Source: Ancylostoma caninum (Eukaryota; Nematoda; Chromadorea; Rhabditida; Ancylostomatidae). From it: a stretch of DNA of 64,000 bases. Made by a program: the position numbers and the translations under genes. Shown piece after piece: positions 23,101 through 33,302 of the stretch (the stretch's first letter is position 1; each line of letters starts with the position of its first letter). The stretch covers positions 4,378,001 to 4,442,000 of the forward strand of contig JBAJFG010000047.1 in the NCBI GenBank assembly GCA_037903475.1, written 5' to 3'. The notes under the pieces were generated by a model, which was given only the letters and a program-made list of their open reading frames with translations, did not search any database and had not been told where the DNA came from.

Positions 23101-25949
23101 GAAAAGCAGTAAGTGACGGTATAAGCACCAATACGATAACAAGGTAACTTCAAAATAATTGAAAAAAAAAACGATATCTGATGTCGGAAAGTTAAGAAAA
23201 ATCCACTTACACATATTTAACTGGCGAATAAGACTGTTCAAATTATTATGCTTGAAGAAATGTGGCAGAACATTGCGACAAAATGAGTACGGATCGATAA
23301 TATGAAAGCTGTAGCCAGACTAAAAAAAAAAACGAAATGTTTGCCACTTTATGAGAAAGTGCTTGAAATGACAGTGTTCTCAATAAAATTCTACATATGA
23401 AGAAATGGAAACAACTCACATCATCCCATCGAACGATCTGCTGATACTGAGGATCCTCCACTATGCTCCACAGCTTTATGAGGAATAACGGCATCTTCTC
23501 ATCGTCTTTGAAGTTGGGAAGCTGAGCAGCTGGCTGAAAAAAAGGCGAACTCTAAGATAGTGGTATCTGTGAAACAGGCGGATTTGAATTATACTGATAT
23601 AAAAAATGGGAAAAACAGTGGAGAAACGAAAAGTGTCAACGAGTAAATGCAATATAGGCCACCCAGCTCATGTATTCAAGAAATATTAGCTCCCTTCCAC
23701 AGTACAAAATGAGACTAAGGGCTAAATTGTGATAATACATAAAAAAAACTCCCCGAGAAATCATTTCAAAACAAGTGAATATCCTGCAAGAGGTGATTAA
23801 CTATTTTTGGTGTATTTAACGAGAGCTCCGTGTCTGCTCCAGCACCGCTGAAGAAGCCTGTCCTCTTTCTTCTCAATGAAGCTACACAGCGAAAAGTGAA
23901 ATGTATGTGCAAATGGTACACATGGAAAGCCCAATTACTTTCATTTGCTTGCCATGCAAGACTTAAGACGCACAGGGAATTACACATCAGAGCGCAATTG
24001 CATGAACTTCAATTGTTCAGTGATAAAAAAACTGATGTGTTTCTATTCCTGAATCCCCAGCTTCGTTTTCATAGGGTTTAAGGGCAATGTGCATCTATTT
24101 AAAGAAACCAATTAAATTTAGGTGAAGGAAAGATCGCAAGTGAACATAGTTCGAATTAAATCCTAATGAGCCCAATGACGGTCATTGACGTAGACGCCAT
24201 CATGCTTACCTAGTTTAATTTTTAATCTTTTCAACATTTAAAAACTAAAGAAGGCAAAAACACAGTAGCCCATCAACGAATTGGGCTCATCTACTGAAAA
24301 AAAAATCGCGAACCAAAACAATCGAAGTACATGTACGGAAGACCATGTCCATGTTATGCATGGAAATTGAACAAAAGCAAAAGAAAATTTTGAAGTAAAA
24401 AGGGGAAGTTATTTCCTAAATCACTCTCCTCTAAACATTTGTAAAGAAGACAAACGCGTGAAAAATCGCACTCTATCTGGTAAATAAATGAAAACCTTTT
24501 CAACTCCATGAAAATAGTTTTTCGAACGAAATTCTAAGCAAGGATCTGGCTTAAGGCCACGGCAGGAGTAAACTATACAGATGCCCATTGCGACTTCAAC
24601 AATATTCAAGAAGAGAAACATGATTTTTTTTCAACAAGACAAAGTTTGGCCTTCTTGGTTCTTGGGCAAAAAAAAACTAGAATGATCTGAACAAACAATC
24701 CAAAGAAACTTATTATTTATTTATTTTCACTACACTGTGTCAAGGACACAATGCTACCCCTCAGAATGAGAGTAACAAAGAAAGTGATGAATGTGAAGAA
24801 GTGTTTTGGAAGTTCAGTGCAAGTTTATACTTCACTATTTCACTTTCATCATTTGTATCGCAGGCTAAATGAGGCGTTCACGTATCGAACCTTAGGCAAT
24901 CTAAAACTGAAACACTCCCAAAATTACCAATATTTACGCACTTTTTAAATGAAAAGTAATGAAATTTGAGCGACTTTCTCTTTAAATCTTGAAACCCAAG
25001 GTGGAGAAAATGCAGTTGGGGGGAACACCCTGGACGTAATTATAAGTTTCTGCCTGGAAACCTAGGCCTAATCTTAATCCTAAATATTTGCGCCCCCCCC
25101 CCCTTCAAACTCCCTTTCCCTGCCAAGTTTACTCATAGACAAATCCAAGCTCTCTGTTTACTCGCAGTTCAACCTCGATTTTATCAGTAGTACGACCTGC
25201 CGATCAATCATTCATGCTGTAAGTTAAGAGGAACCAGATCGCTGACGTGACTATTGTAACCAGGAAACAGACAATTTTATGCAGTTCTGCAAAGCTTGCA
25301 AACGCAACCGAAACCCTATGTCAACACAGGACACCATAGAACCGAAAATTTTGCCCACGTTTCAAATCGATATCATAGCTTCTAAACCATCTGACTTTAA
25401 AACTGGGGCCGGAAAATTTCGTAATCCCTCGCACCCCTCACGCCTGATGCATAATATCGAGAGAACTACATTCATTGCTCCATAACAGTACGGAGTCATA
25501 TGAAAGAGAATGGAAGACCTGAAAACTGGAAACAATAAACGTTCGATCGCTGAGAGGGTGATGGGTTAGTCAGCAAGAATGCAAACACCTACAGTAAGTG
25601 TTCCCAAACCGACTTTCGAATTGATTAGAAACAACGGCGAGAATGGAGTTGACGCGGGGGGGGGGGGGGTTCAACACCTTAAAATGTTCGAAGGCTCCTG
25701 CCTCAAAGCCTCAACGTAAGCCTTAGCCTTAGCCTAAGCCTACACATAAGCTTAAGCTTAAACGTGGCACCCCCCCCCCCCCCAGCACCACCATCAAGAA
25801 AGGTATAACCTTAGGTAAATTGTCGCTGTAAAGACTGAACTAACCTGGGCTTGCTGCTGTTGCTGTTGCTGTTGCAGTGGAGCGACGACAACTTGTGGCA
25901 CATTTTGTGGAGTGATCACTTCTACCTTGGGTATCCGATTAGGATACAT
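14194..25949 (-). CDS. hsf-1: Heat shock transcription factor HSF-1
   Basis: Eleven exons on the minus strand, all in phase: 25949-25845, 23533-23420, 23319-23211, 23082-22949, 19719-19586, 19524-19449, 18233-18081, 17908-17721, 17648-17504, 14690-14601, 14544-14194; 1599 bp, 532 aa. HSF-1 trimerises and binds heat shock elements to drive chaperone genes. Residues 49-154 form the winged-helix DNA-binding domain (MPLFLIKLWSIVEDP, FFKHNNLNSLIRQLNMYGFRK, LEFSHPYFIRDHPEFLVNIK). Residues about 165-235 form the HR-A/B coiled coil, with LWEQVTLLRAQHNRQQQVV running into LVQFLVAMM. KRGVLAIDEPPQKRMR (near 245-260) suits a nuclear localisation signal. The C-terminus is acidic and Ser/Pro-rich. The N-terminus carries eight Gln in a row. 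TTGCAG abuts the ATG, consistent with trans-splicing, but the frame stays open upstream to an ATG at 26024, which would add 25 residues. Length is near the family norm. Confidence 0.95.
15185..15237. repeat. Perfect 16-bp inverted repeat in the hsf-1 intron
   Basis: CCACGTTTTCGAAATG at 15185-15200 and its exact reverse complement at 15222-15237 are separated by 21 bp. Each arm contains TTTCGAA, an inverted TTC/GAA pair resembling half of a heat shock element. That may be chance. Confidence 0.6.
16717..16921. repeat. MITE-like block with ACGAGAACTGGTCCCC ends
   Basis: ACGAGAACTGGTCCCC at 16717-16732 and its exact reverse complement at 16906-16921 bound a 205-bp non-coding block in the hsf-1 intron. 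The same 15-mer occurs once more at 47713-47727 and with one change at 48961-48975, so it is a dispersed repeat. No target duplication was seen. Confidence 0.55.
18301..19448 (-). other. Intron 6 of hsf-1
   Basis: The stretch between exons 6 and 7. It contains an AATAAATAAATAAATA run near 18835-18850, which resembles the tail of a retrotransposed LINE. No coding feature is supported. Confidence 0.5.
20230..20268. repeat. Hairpin GGTACGTCC...GGACGTACC
   Basis: A 9-bp perfect inverted repeat with a 20-bp spacer in intron 4 of hsf-1. It lies in a stretch (20090-20400) with a low-copy repeat character. The family is unknown. Confidence 0.45.
20518..21234 (-). mobile_element. Decayed non-autonomous Helitron (minus orientation)
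   Basis: Read on the minus strand, the 3' end is a GCCGGG/CCAGG-type hairpin followed by TACAGCGTCTAG at 20518-20521, next to a T. The 5' end near 21234 resembles that of the second copy (TATATGTAAAAGTGAA...). It aligns by eye along most of its length with the better-preserved copy at 58744-59321, including blocks with repeated ATCGATAAxTCGATA and a CCTCCGCCGG segment. There is no Rep/helicase coding, so it is non-autonomous. It lies in intron 4 of hsf-1. Confidence 0.6.
22447..22909. mobile_element. Long inverted-repeat element flanked by TTAA, in the hsf-1 intron
   Basis: The arms (about 22447-22650 and 22702-22909) are reverse complements with few changes and end AGGCAGCAGGAGCTGAA / TTCAGCTCCTGCTGCCT. 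Each end is flanked by TTAA (22443-22446 and 22910-22913), the target duplication of piggyBac-type elements. The inner arm parts are GC-rich (AAAACTCGTCCGCGCGCG). The open frames seen over it on both strands only reflect the palindrome. It ends 40 bp short of hsf-1 exon 4. Confidence 0.7.
23534..25844 (-). other. Intron 1 of hsf-1
   Basis: A 2.3-kb intron. It contains long C and G runs (25091, 25659, 25771) and a short degenerate telomere-like stretch (GCCTTA/GCCTAA units, 25712-25742). No coding feature is supported. Confidence 0.6.
25712..25742 (+). repeat. Short degenerate telomere-like repeat
   Basis: Four consecutive units reading GCCTTA, GCCTTA, GCCTAA and GCCTAC lie between two homopolymer runs. 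The nematode telomere repeat is TTAGGC (GCCTAA on this strand). With so few imperfect units this could be chance or a remnant of a repaired break. Confidence 0.4.
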
Positions 25950-25965
25950 CTGCAAGGAATACTGT
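25950..25965 (-). promoter_or_regulatory. Possible trans-splice acceptor of hsf-1
   Basis: On the minus strand a pyrimidine-containing stretch ends in CTTGCAG directly before the ATG of exon 1. Such an acceptor with no upstream exon is typical of SL1 addition. The unspliced upstream ATG at 26024 is the alternative. Confidence 0.45.
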
Positions 25966-26197
25966 TTTACAGAGAAGGTGCTCAAATTATGAAAAGACAT
26001 CGGTGGAAATAACGTTAAGTTCATGAAAACGGAGAACGTATACGGAAAGCTTTATTCCAGGGAATATTTTGAGTTGACGGGTGATAATTCCGTTTTTTTT
26101 TTTTCTTCTGAGCACGTTAATGTACACTACGTATTAAACAAAGAGCAATGAGTTTCTCGACATGCTCGTCGAGGAACATGACGCCAAACATAAGCTA

Positions 26198-26467
26198 CAG
26201 TGGACGGCAATGGCGGTGGCCCATCTGCGGCCTCGAGAAGGGCGCCGCGCAACCGCACCGCGCGAGCTGGGATCGGTGTCGTCTGCCATCGGATTGCTAT
26301 TTCTAAGCTTTTTTCTTTTCGATTGGGTCAAAATCCTTGAAATCGGGTAGAAAAGCTGCTAGAAATAACATAACAGCAGCAGAAAACATCGGTTACGGCA
26401 CTCGCGGCGCGGTTGCGCGACGTCCTTCTCGAGGCCGCAAATGGGCCACCGCCATTGCCGTCCACTG
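26198..26467. mobile_element. MITE with CAGTGGACGG ends, flanked by TA
   Basis: Arms of about 70 bp (26198-26265 and 26400-26467) begin CAGTGGACGGCAATGGCGG and end in its reverse complement, with few mismatches. TA lies on both sides (26196-26197 and 26468-26469). There is no coding. It sits about 250 bp upstream of the hsf-1 start codon, inside the likely promoter region. Confidence 0.8.
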
Positions 26468-26469
26468 TA

Positions 26470-28001
26470 CATTTATAGTCCATCGGGGTCCAATCCGGTC
26501 GGATAACAAATGATACGTATTGGTCGCCGGGTAACGAAGATCAATACGTATCTTTTGTAGTCCCACCAGATCAGACTCCGATGCACTATAAATGTAGCTA
26601 CAACCGATTCCCAAGCCACTACATTCTTGATGTGTATTGATTGTGGGCGGGCAGTCGCCAATATTGAACCATTCTCAAACAGTACACATTGAAAATGAAG
26701 TTGATATTGCGACGACAATGCTAGGTGCGATACTCATCGAGAAGTACACCTGCAGTACAAAAGCATGAGGATGGTATCTTTGGTAATGTCAATACAGGAA
26801 TTAATCGTGTATCAGAAAAACTGCTAGTTTATATGGATCCAGAATGACGGGACTAGCCAAACGGAGACACTATATATTATTGCTTTCCACTTCCCGTAGT
26901 TTTTCACTCCTCGACAAAAAAAAACATAGCAAGGTCTGCAAAGCGTGCCAAAAATAGAAATAGAACTGGAAATCGATTGCGATACTACATGACATAGTTT
27001 GTCCCTTGTCCCAAGGCATAGAACTGGAAATCGATTGCAATACTACATGACATAGTTTGTCCCCTGTCGCAAAAGCGACAATATTTGTTCCCACTGCATA
27101 GATTTGTAATCTGTGCACTAAACGACAAACATCCAATGTCAGATTCATTTACACTTCGGATGCCGCATGATCCAAAACGTTATCTTTCAAGCACTTACCG
27201 ACTATTGTCTACGATGAAAGGAGTAAAAGACGAAAAAAAAGAAACAGAAAATTATTATCCCCAAAATGTGAATGTGCACGCGAAATTTCATGCGTCATCA
27301 CAAAAATCGGATTTTGCAGAGAAAAACCCAATTACGCAAACCGATACACTAGAAATGACTGCATCCTGAGCTCGTGCTCCCCTCTAAGAACACTAAAAAG
27401 AGTTCCACCCTGGACCCCTTGTTTTTTTTTTTGCAAAATCCATGCCATAATTGATAATAATGACGGCAATTACGAGGCAACCAAAATGGCTGTTTCCTTG
27501 AAGCTGTCAGGCGATTCCTGTAACAGATTGAGAGCTGCGTCCAACCCATGTGTTGGGCTGAACAGCTTGCATTTGAAATTAATTGCCAAATAAGGTTGCG
27601 GAAGTGTTCCCCTCTGGGAAATTCCTCCGCAACAGCAAGGGGAGAAAATTGATCCCAAACTGGACCGCATCTTTGCACAGCAACCTTGCGACCCCATCCA
27701 AGTAATATTGGATATGAAGTAAACAAGGAAAGGAAAGATGTGTTTTAAATGAAACATTATGGATATCTTTCATTCAAAACCTCAGCAAGAAATATTTCCT
27801 TGCTGTGGAGTGAACAAGTTAGTGGAGCATCAGCCTTTCCACCAAATAAGAGAGTTAGTGAGACATTAGAAAAAAAGAAGGAAAAGTGAGACATTAGAAA
27901 AAAGAAGGAAACCTTTAAAAGCACACCATTCGGCATGCGATAAACAGAACATTTGCGCTTACAGTTTAGCGTGTGAATAACAATTCAACGCCAAGGTTCT
28001 A
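26470..28001. other. Intergenic region upstream of hsf-1
   Basis: No gene is supported. Contains a 58-bp tandem duplication (26960-27075) and a smaller tandem duplication GAGACATTAGAAAAAA.GAAGGAAA near 27860-27911. Open frames at 27085-27757 are unrecognised. Confidence 0.5.
26960..27075 (+). repeat. 58-bp direct tandem duplication
   Basis: Two adjacent copies starting ATAGAACTGGAAATCGATTG (26960 and 27018) differ at only a few positions (GCGATAC/GCAATAC, CCCTTGTC/CCCCTGTC). Confidence 0.85.
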
Positions 28002-28366
28002 CAGTGAGCGTCGATGGAGGTGCGCTTCTAGCGGACTTGGGAAGGACGCGGCGCGAACGCGCCGCTCTTGATGGAGTTGTCACCTTGACAGCAAATCATA
28101 ATATTCTCCTCATATTTAGCTAGAAATCCTGATAACTGACATCGAATAGGATAATAAGCTATCACAGCGACAATTCCGACATCAGCGGCGCCGTGTGCCT
28201 CTGAATCCAAACGCGGACGTTGAACGTTAGAACCGGAAAGGGCGGTGCCACTAGGCTCTGCGATTGGTCAGTTGGACAGACTGGCCAATTGTAGGGACCG
28301 TCAGCATCGGCCTTTTCAGGTATAACGCTCTATACACGAGAAACGCACTTCCTTTGACGCTCACTG
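28002..28366. mobile_element. MITE with CAGTGAGCGTC ends, flanked by TA
   Basis: Ends CAGTGAGCGTCGATGGAGGT (left) and ...CCTTTGACGCTCACTG (right) are flanked by TA at 28000-28001 and 28367-28368. Inside are GGCGCGAACGCGCC and a hairpin around CTGCGATTGGTCAG / CTGGCCAATTG. There is no coding. The CAGTG+TA end pattern matches the element at 26198-26467, although the internal sequences differ. Confidence 0.7.
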
Positions 28367-29529
28367 TAGGTGTTGTAATTTTTGAAGCTGGCCACGTCCA
28401 CGGCCACTTGTGAAAATAAAGAGCCTACAGTGGCTAGAGATCTTGCCTTGTGAGAGGTTATAATATTCCGAAAATCCTCGAATAAAAGAAAAAAACTCCA
28501 AGAGTCCAGACAAATGCGTGCCCCGGCTACTCCCTTCTCTTCATAATTTATGAGTCTCCACCAGAAGAGTGATGGTGCAAAGAGCATCAACGAATACTGA
28601 GGACTTCACTCTGACCTCAAAAGTGTCCAGAACTGAAATCGATGTGAAAGAATCTCTTGATTAAGAAAGACAAACTGTGCAGACACAGTGGCTCCATGTG
28701 GCTAACTCAGGAAAAGAACAATGAGATTATACCCAAGGAAACACCAACCATTCAAAAAACGTCATCTAAAAGCTGGGAACCATAACGATTAGTGGGTTTT
28801 TAGGGGCAGGATCAAGGTGGTGACAGGCAGCGCATCGATTTCGCAATGATTATGCAATGAAAATAGTGGAGACACAACCTAAAGTACAAGATTTTACACA
28901 AAGGCCTCTACAGACTAACCAGACAGTGCTATTTCGACTTGTTATTCCAAAACATACGAATCAATGAGCGAAAACCGTCGCCGCGAAACCCGCACCAAAA
29001 TTCGCTTCGAATTGCCTTTCGTCGGGGGAGGAGCGAAGGGCGGTGTCACGTGCAGCAGCTGCATTACTCACTCTTCGGGCAGATGTTTTGTCATTTGGTG
29101 CATCGTTGGCTTCAAATCCCGCTTGCACCGCTTGGAAGTTCACATCTAATTCCTCGAGTACTACTATCAAATTGGACAAGGTGTTGCCCATTCAATTGGT
29201 AGTCGGTAGTGGTAGAAGGATCATGGACTAAGGCGCGGTCGTTTTTAATTAATATTAAGCGTGCTTAATAGTGCACAACCGCACAGCCTACCTTCAGTCT
29301 GTAAATGCACCAATACCGACTCTTTTCTGAACTGCCTATAATTATATACTTTCCCAGGAGATCTCTGAAGAGATCACAGTATGCGTTACTGAAACCCTAA
29401 CAGTTCTCATAAGTATAAGCACCTTTCAAGGCAGCACCCCTCCGAAATTCTTGACTCTGGTTTAAAAAGCCAATGGTGAGATGCACTTTCAGCGCATCAC
29501 ATGTTAAACGCACACACATAATCATTATA
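28367..29529. other. Intergenic, repeat-rich
   Basis: A minus-strand open frame (29191-28961, 76 codons, Ala/Asp-rich) has an amino-acid mix that could be coding, but no splice partners or known domain were found. The segment 29205-29280 recurs near 29955-30290. Confidence 0.35.
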
Positions 29530-29750
29530 GTCTGTCCGAAACGACGAGTCCGCCCACGCACGTGGGGGTCGAGAAGCTGCCACGTTTGCGAGCGCTCCAC
29601 GTTATCGTCCCTGATTTGCGCATCACGTTTCATCGTTATTTTCATGGTATTTGGCTGTGACGTGGACGACGTGGCATCCAACAGCATCCGTCCCAGCCGT
29701 ACCGCCTCTCGATCCCTGCGTGCGTGGGGGACTCGTCGTTTCGGATAGAC
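29530..29750. mobile_element. MITE with GTCTGTCCGAAACGACGAGT ends
   Basis: The left end GTCTGTCCGAAACGACGAGT and the right end reverse-complement to each other for about 45 bp, continuing through a CCCACGCACG..GGGTCGAGA block. Length 221 bp, non-coding. No clear target duplication. Confidence 0.75.
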
Positions 29751-29976
29751 AATACCTATCTGTGGAGAGTCTCGAATCGCAATCAAGAATGCAGCTGCTT
29801 CATATGCTGTCCCATGGCGACGATGCGCCAGTTAACGCAGGCCACAAGCGCGTGTGTTCAGCGCTGCGGGACTCACGAGTGTCAACGGAACGCGATAAGG
29901 CACACGGTAAACAGCATACCATCTTCACAGGTTCCTTCTGTATGTGATGGTGAAGCTTAGTGGAAGGATCATGGAC

Positions 29977-30216
29977 CTGATGTGGACGCGGGGTTTTCGG
30001 AGAATGGGTCGCCAAATTTTTGAAATAACGATAAAAATCTTGTTTTAGTTTTTTTCAATTGTTTATTCCTATCATTATTTTTAAAGCAATTCTTATTAAT
30101 TAAAAGCTATTATAAATAATATTTTCGTTAACTTTATTCTGGGTCCTTAAAGCGGCGGAGATCCCATTTTTTCCACCCCACCCCCTCCTCCCGCCCAATT
30201 TCTGCCTCCGCCACTG
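29977..30216 (-). mobile_element. hAT-like MITE, second copy, flanked by TCATGGAC/TCGTGGAC
   Basis: The 240-bp insert ends ...CTGCCTCCGCCACTG and resembles, in reverse, the element at 51256-51535 (GCGACCCATTCTC near one end, AAAGCGGCGGAGA..CCC near the other). It is flanked by 8-bp near-direct repeats TCATGGAC (29969-29976) and TCGTGGAC (30217-30224). The flanks rejoin to a sequence that exists uninterrupted at 29214-29275. The other end has decayed (CTGATGTGGACGCGG instead of CAGTGGCGGACGCAG). Confidence 0.7.
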
Positions 30217-30644
30217 TCGTGGACTGATACGCGGCTATTTTCAATCGATATCAAGTATGCTTCATAGTGTGTGTTGGTGTTTTCCAAACAGTTTCAGCAC
30301 TCCGATCCGAGTGCTTGCTTGGTGAACGATTGAGAATGCGAATGTGAGAGAGAATAGGAGACTTCAAGATTTATTAAGCCAAATAACAAAGTAATGTCCA
30401 AGTTGTCGCTGGAATGGAGAGAGGGATATATTTACAACTCAACTGTCTATTTATACAATCTACTGGAAGCGTGACATTACTCGCAACGAGGATGCACACA
30501 CCAGGATACGTGACATGTCTGCGAATGGTCCTACTGGAGCGAATGCGCATTGCAGACACGATAGGCTAGAGTGTGCAGGACCAAAAGCAATTTGCTCATT
30601 CAAAAACCAAATTGGATAAAAGAAATAACATCGCAAATCAATAC

Positions 30645-31981
30645 TCATACTACACAGGGGGGGGGGGGTACCGAAACAAGGCGTTTCCATTGCGCCGTAA
30701 TCAATGAAGTTGACGAGACCTTTCCCCTTTTATGCTGTGGTCTTCCGTCGCATCCGTAGGCTTTTGATCTACGTCGTGCGTTAACCGGCACATATTTGAA
30801 TATCCTGTTGCCAGTTAGTTGTAACGGCCTTTCCAGTAAATGTTCGTGGCGTGCTGTTAGTCTGTGTGAGTGGTGGTGTTGGCCTTTCCTACACGGCTTG
30901 CGTGGACGGCGAGAAGGACCGCTTTGAGAAGTACAACCATTCTCGTTTCTTTGAGTAGGTCCTTCCGCCCGCCCAGCAGAAGACATTCGCATTTCCAGAA
31001 CTCCGCTAAATGGACTCAGATGCAGGAAAGCTGAATGCTGGACCATCGTAGTCGTCCAAAAGCGCTCACCCGTGCCCTGTGTGAGTACCTCCAGCTGTTC
31101 ATTTGTCTTGTCCGCGAGTGCCCGAAAACCAATCTGAAATCCTTGCATTTCCTGCTGGGACCGCAGTGGAAGGAAGCATCTAATGCGACTTTGTGCAATC
31201 GTCTTCTCAAACAAGTCGCACATCGAATCAACTGATCGCCCCCAGTCCTCTCCATTTTGTGGATCAGCCAAGCCATTCAATTCTGATCCTCTTACAACGG
31301 TCTGCCTCAAAAGTGTCCATGCTGTGCACCATCTCAAAGCCCCAGCAGATTCCGCAGTGTTGAATATTACAATCGCTGAGTAGTCTTCACTGAACCATTC
31401 CGGTTGTATGTCCTCTGGTTCTCGCACCACCTGCATCTTTTGAGTTTCTGATCCCAAACATTTTACGGTATTCTCAAATCTTGCCGGTAGGAAAATCAGA
31501 TTTTCCAGTGGCGCGAGGAGTTGGCATGATGAGTTCGCCCAGGGGTTGTTCTTCATTAGCCGTCGCGCTTTGTCCGCGACATTCTCAAGGTTGATGAATT
31601 CCCTGCTTTTCCGCGACAGATGTTCCGTGGCAGCGAGTTTGGCTCCCGCCGCAGTTGTCAGGGCCATATGAGTGTAGTGCTCATGAAGAAATGACCATGC
31701 CAGACCCAATTCGGTAGGCTTTGTGCCATCGTAAGTACGGTCGAGTAGCCGAGCGGTCTTACACTTCCACGATTTTGGGTCACGAGAATGGGACAATATT
31801 GCGGAGAGACGGAGTGATTCAAAAGGAGACGAAAATGTGAGAGGATTAAATGGTGCATTTGGGATCACATCTTGCAGTGTTACTGTGGCTGAGGATCCCA
31901 GTAGTAATCCGTGGTGCATCATCTTGTTGGAACAATGCCAGTTAAAGTGGTGGACATTGGATGGCGACGAGAAGGTAGTTC
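30645..31981 (-). CDS. Unrecognised protein, 425+ codon open exon
   Basis: A single open frame runs from an acceptor-like TTTTCAG (exon start near 31981, reading TTFSSPSNVHHFNWHCSNKMMHHG) to a stop at 30645. The first ATG is at 31922. The N-terminal 280 residues look like a soluble, partly helical protein (LGLAWSFLHEHYTHMALTT; LLAPLENLIFLPARFENTVK; PEWFSEDYSAIVIFNTAESAG). The last 110 are basic and low in complexity, with QHHHSHRLTARHEHLLERPL, and may read through an intron. I recognise no domain. Its length without stops in AT-moderate DNA argues against chance. Candidate upstream exons (see 32653-33302) do not join in phase, so the model is incomplete. A retroelement gag-like origin is possible but unproven. 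Confidence 0.5.
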
Positions 31982-32652
31982 TGAAAATGAAAAACTGAAA
32001 ACCGGACCTAATTAGTACAAAAATTCTTCCCTTTTAATTCTGCTTTTCTCGGTCTGCTCTTATTTCTACTACTTGTTGTGCCTCTAACCGGTGCATCCTC
32101 AATCTGAAGAGAGAATTTGAACGAAAAATTACAACGGGTCCTGTGCTGGCTCATGTTTCCCAATTGGGCTTACTGTGACTGAATTTGAGCTTTCATCAAG
32201 AAGGCGATGTGGACCGTTCCAGGGCGTGACTCGTTCTGGACTCCTTGGATGTGAAATGGTGTTTTGAATGTCGAGATCTTCACTTAAACACGGTCAACGA
32301 CATCTGAATGATGCGGATATACCGGTCAGGTAATGATCGCGCTAGTCCGTCCAAGCGATTCACCAAAATATTGCACCTGTCACTGTTTGACCAGACATTT
32401 GATGGGTGCTTCACATATAAAGCCCGAAGGAAACTACAAAGAGAGTTGTTGTCTTCATATTTTGTAAGTGCAATGACGCTTCGGGCTTCGACAACCTCTT
32501 TAAATATGTTAACCCACTCATAACGTTAGAAACTGTGCTTATTTTTAGTCTGACGCTCTACCGGCAGAACATTGGTGAGGTGAAGCAGACTCACTGATCT
32601 TCGACGCGCTGAAAGACAGCGAAGAGGATGGACGCGACTTTATGTAGGAGCT

Positions 32653-33302
32653 TCACTTCTGGCGCCTGTGTCTGCCATCGTTCACTTCGGGAAACTCTTG
32701 CGGGCAGCTCTGAAGATGGACCTTTTTTTCATCCTCCGACGACAAAGACTGTCCTCGAACAGCCGACCCAATTACATTTGAATTGGGCTCACCTTGTGAA
32801 TGTGGGACTTCTGCCGCATGCTCCTGTGCAGTTGGGATTTCACCCATGGCAGTGACGATTCTTGCCGCCGGGTCATTCATGTTGTCCTGGAAACGCTTAT
32901 ATAGAATTTTGAAGATTTTCTTGTCTCTTCGCTCGGTTTCTTTTGCTCCTGAGAGCTGGACGAGCGTCTGGGATCCCATGACACATCTTATTTGTGCGGT
33001 TTTGAATGAGATTGTTCTTTCGGCTTGAAATAGACAAAATTGCAAGAAGTTTGGGAATTTACACGTTCGATTCGCCGCCTGAATTCGAATTCGCTGCCGC
33101 ATTCTTGTCTAGCTGTATCTGCAACTCCCTAGACTGCGACCGAAATATTGGGCTGGAAGTCACCTAACTTGGCTCTTTAGAATATTCCCGGGTGGGGATT
33201 TATTTGGCTTACCTCAATGTGATCCTGAGCCTCTTCCGGCTCCATCGCCACTACATCCATTGGGTTATTCTCTGCGGCAGACTGCTCACTGGAGGTAGAC
33301 AT
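32653..33302 (-). CDS. Candidate 5' exons of the unrecognised minus-strand gene
   Basis: 33302-33213 reads MSTSSEQSAAENNPMDVVAM followed by EPEEAQDHIE, then donor GTAAGC; it looks like a real acidic first exon. From an acceptor at 33023 a second block reads CVMGSQTLVQLSGAKETERR, then KKIFKILYKRFQDNMND and onward, with a possible donor GTGAGC after AAEVPHSQ (near 32790), or open to 32653. The simple join of the first and second blocks is off by one base, and so is the join to the 31981 exon. Either a small exon is missing or the gene is decayed. The coding look (Glu/Lys/Asn usage) supports a gene here. Its role is unknown. Confidence 0.4.

Noticed and set aside
25658..25784. Homopolymer G and C runs (also at 11729, 30657, 33832, 38328, 51490, 59420, 63743) as functional elements
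   Set aside because: Such runs occur throughout the window without a consistent position relative to genes, and their lengths are prone to sequencing error.
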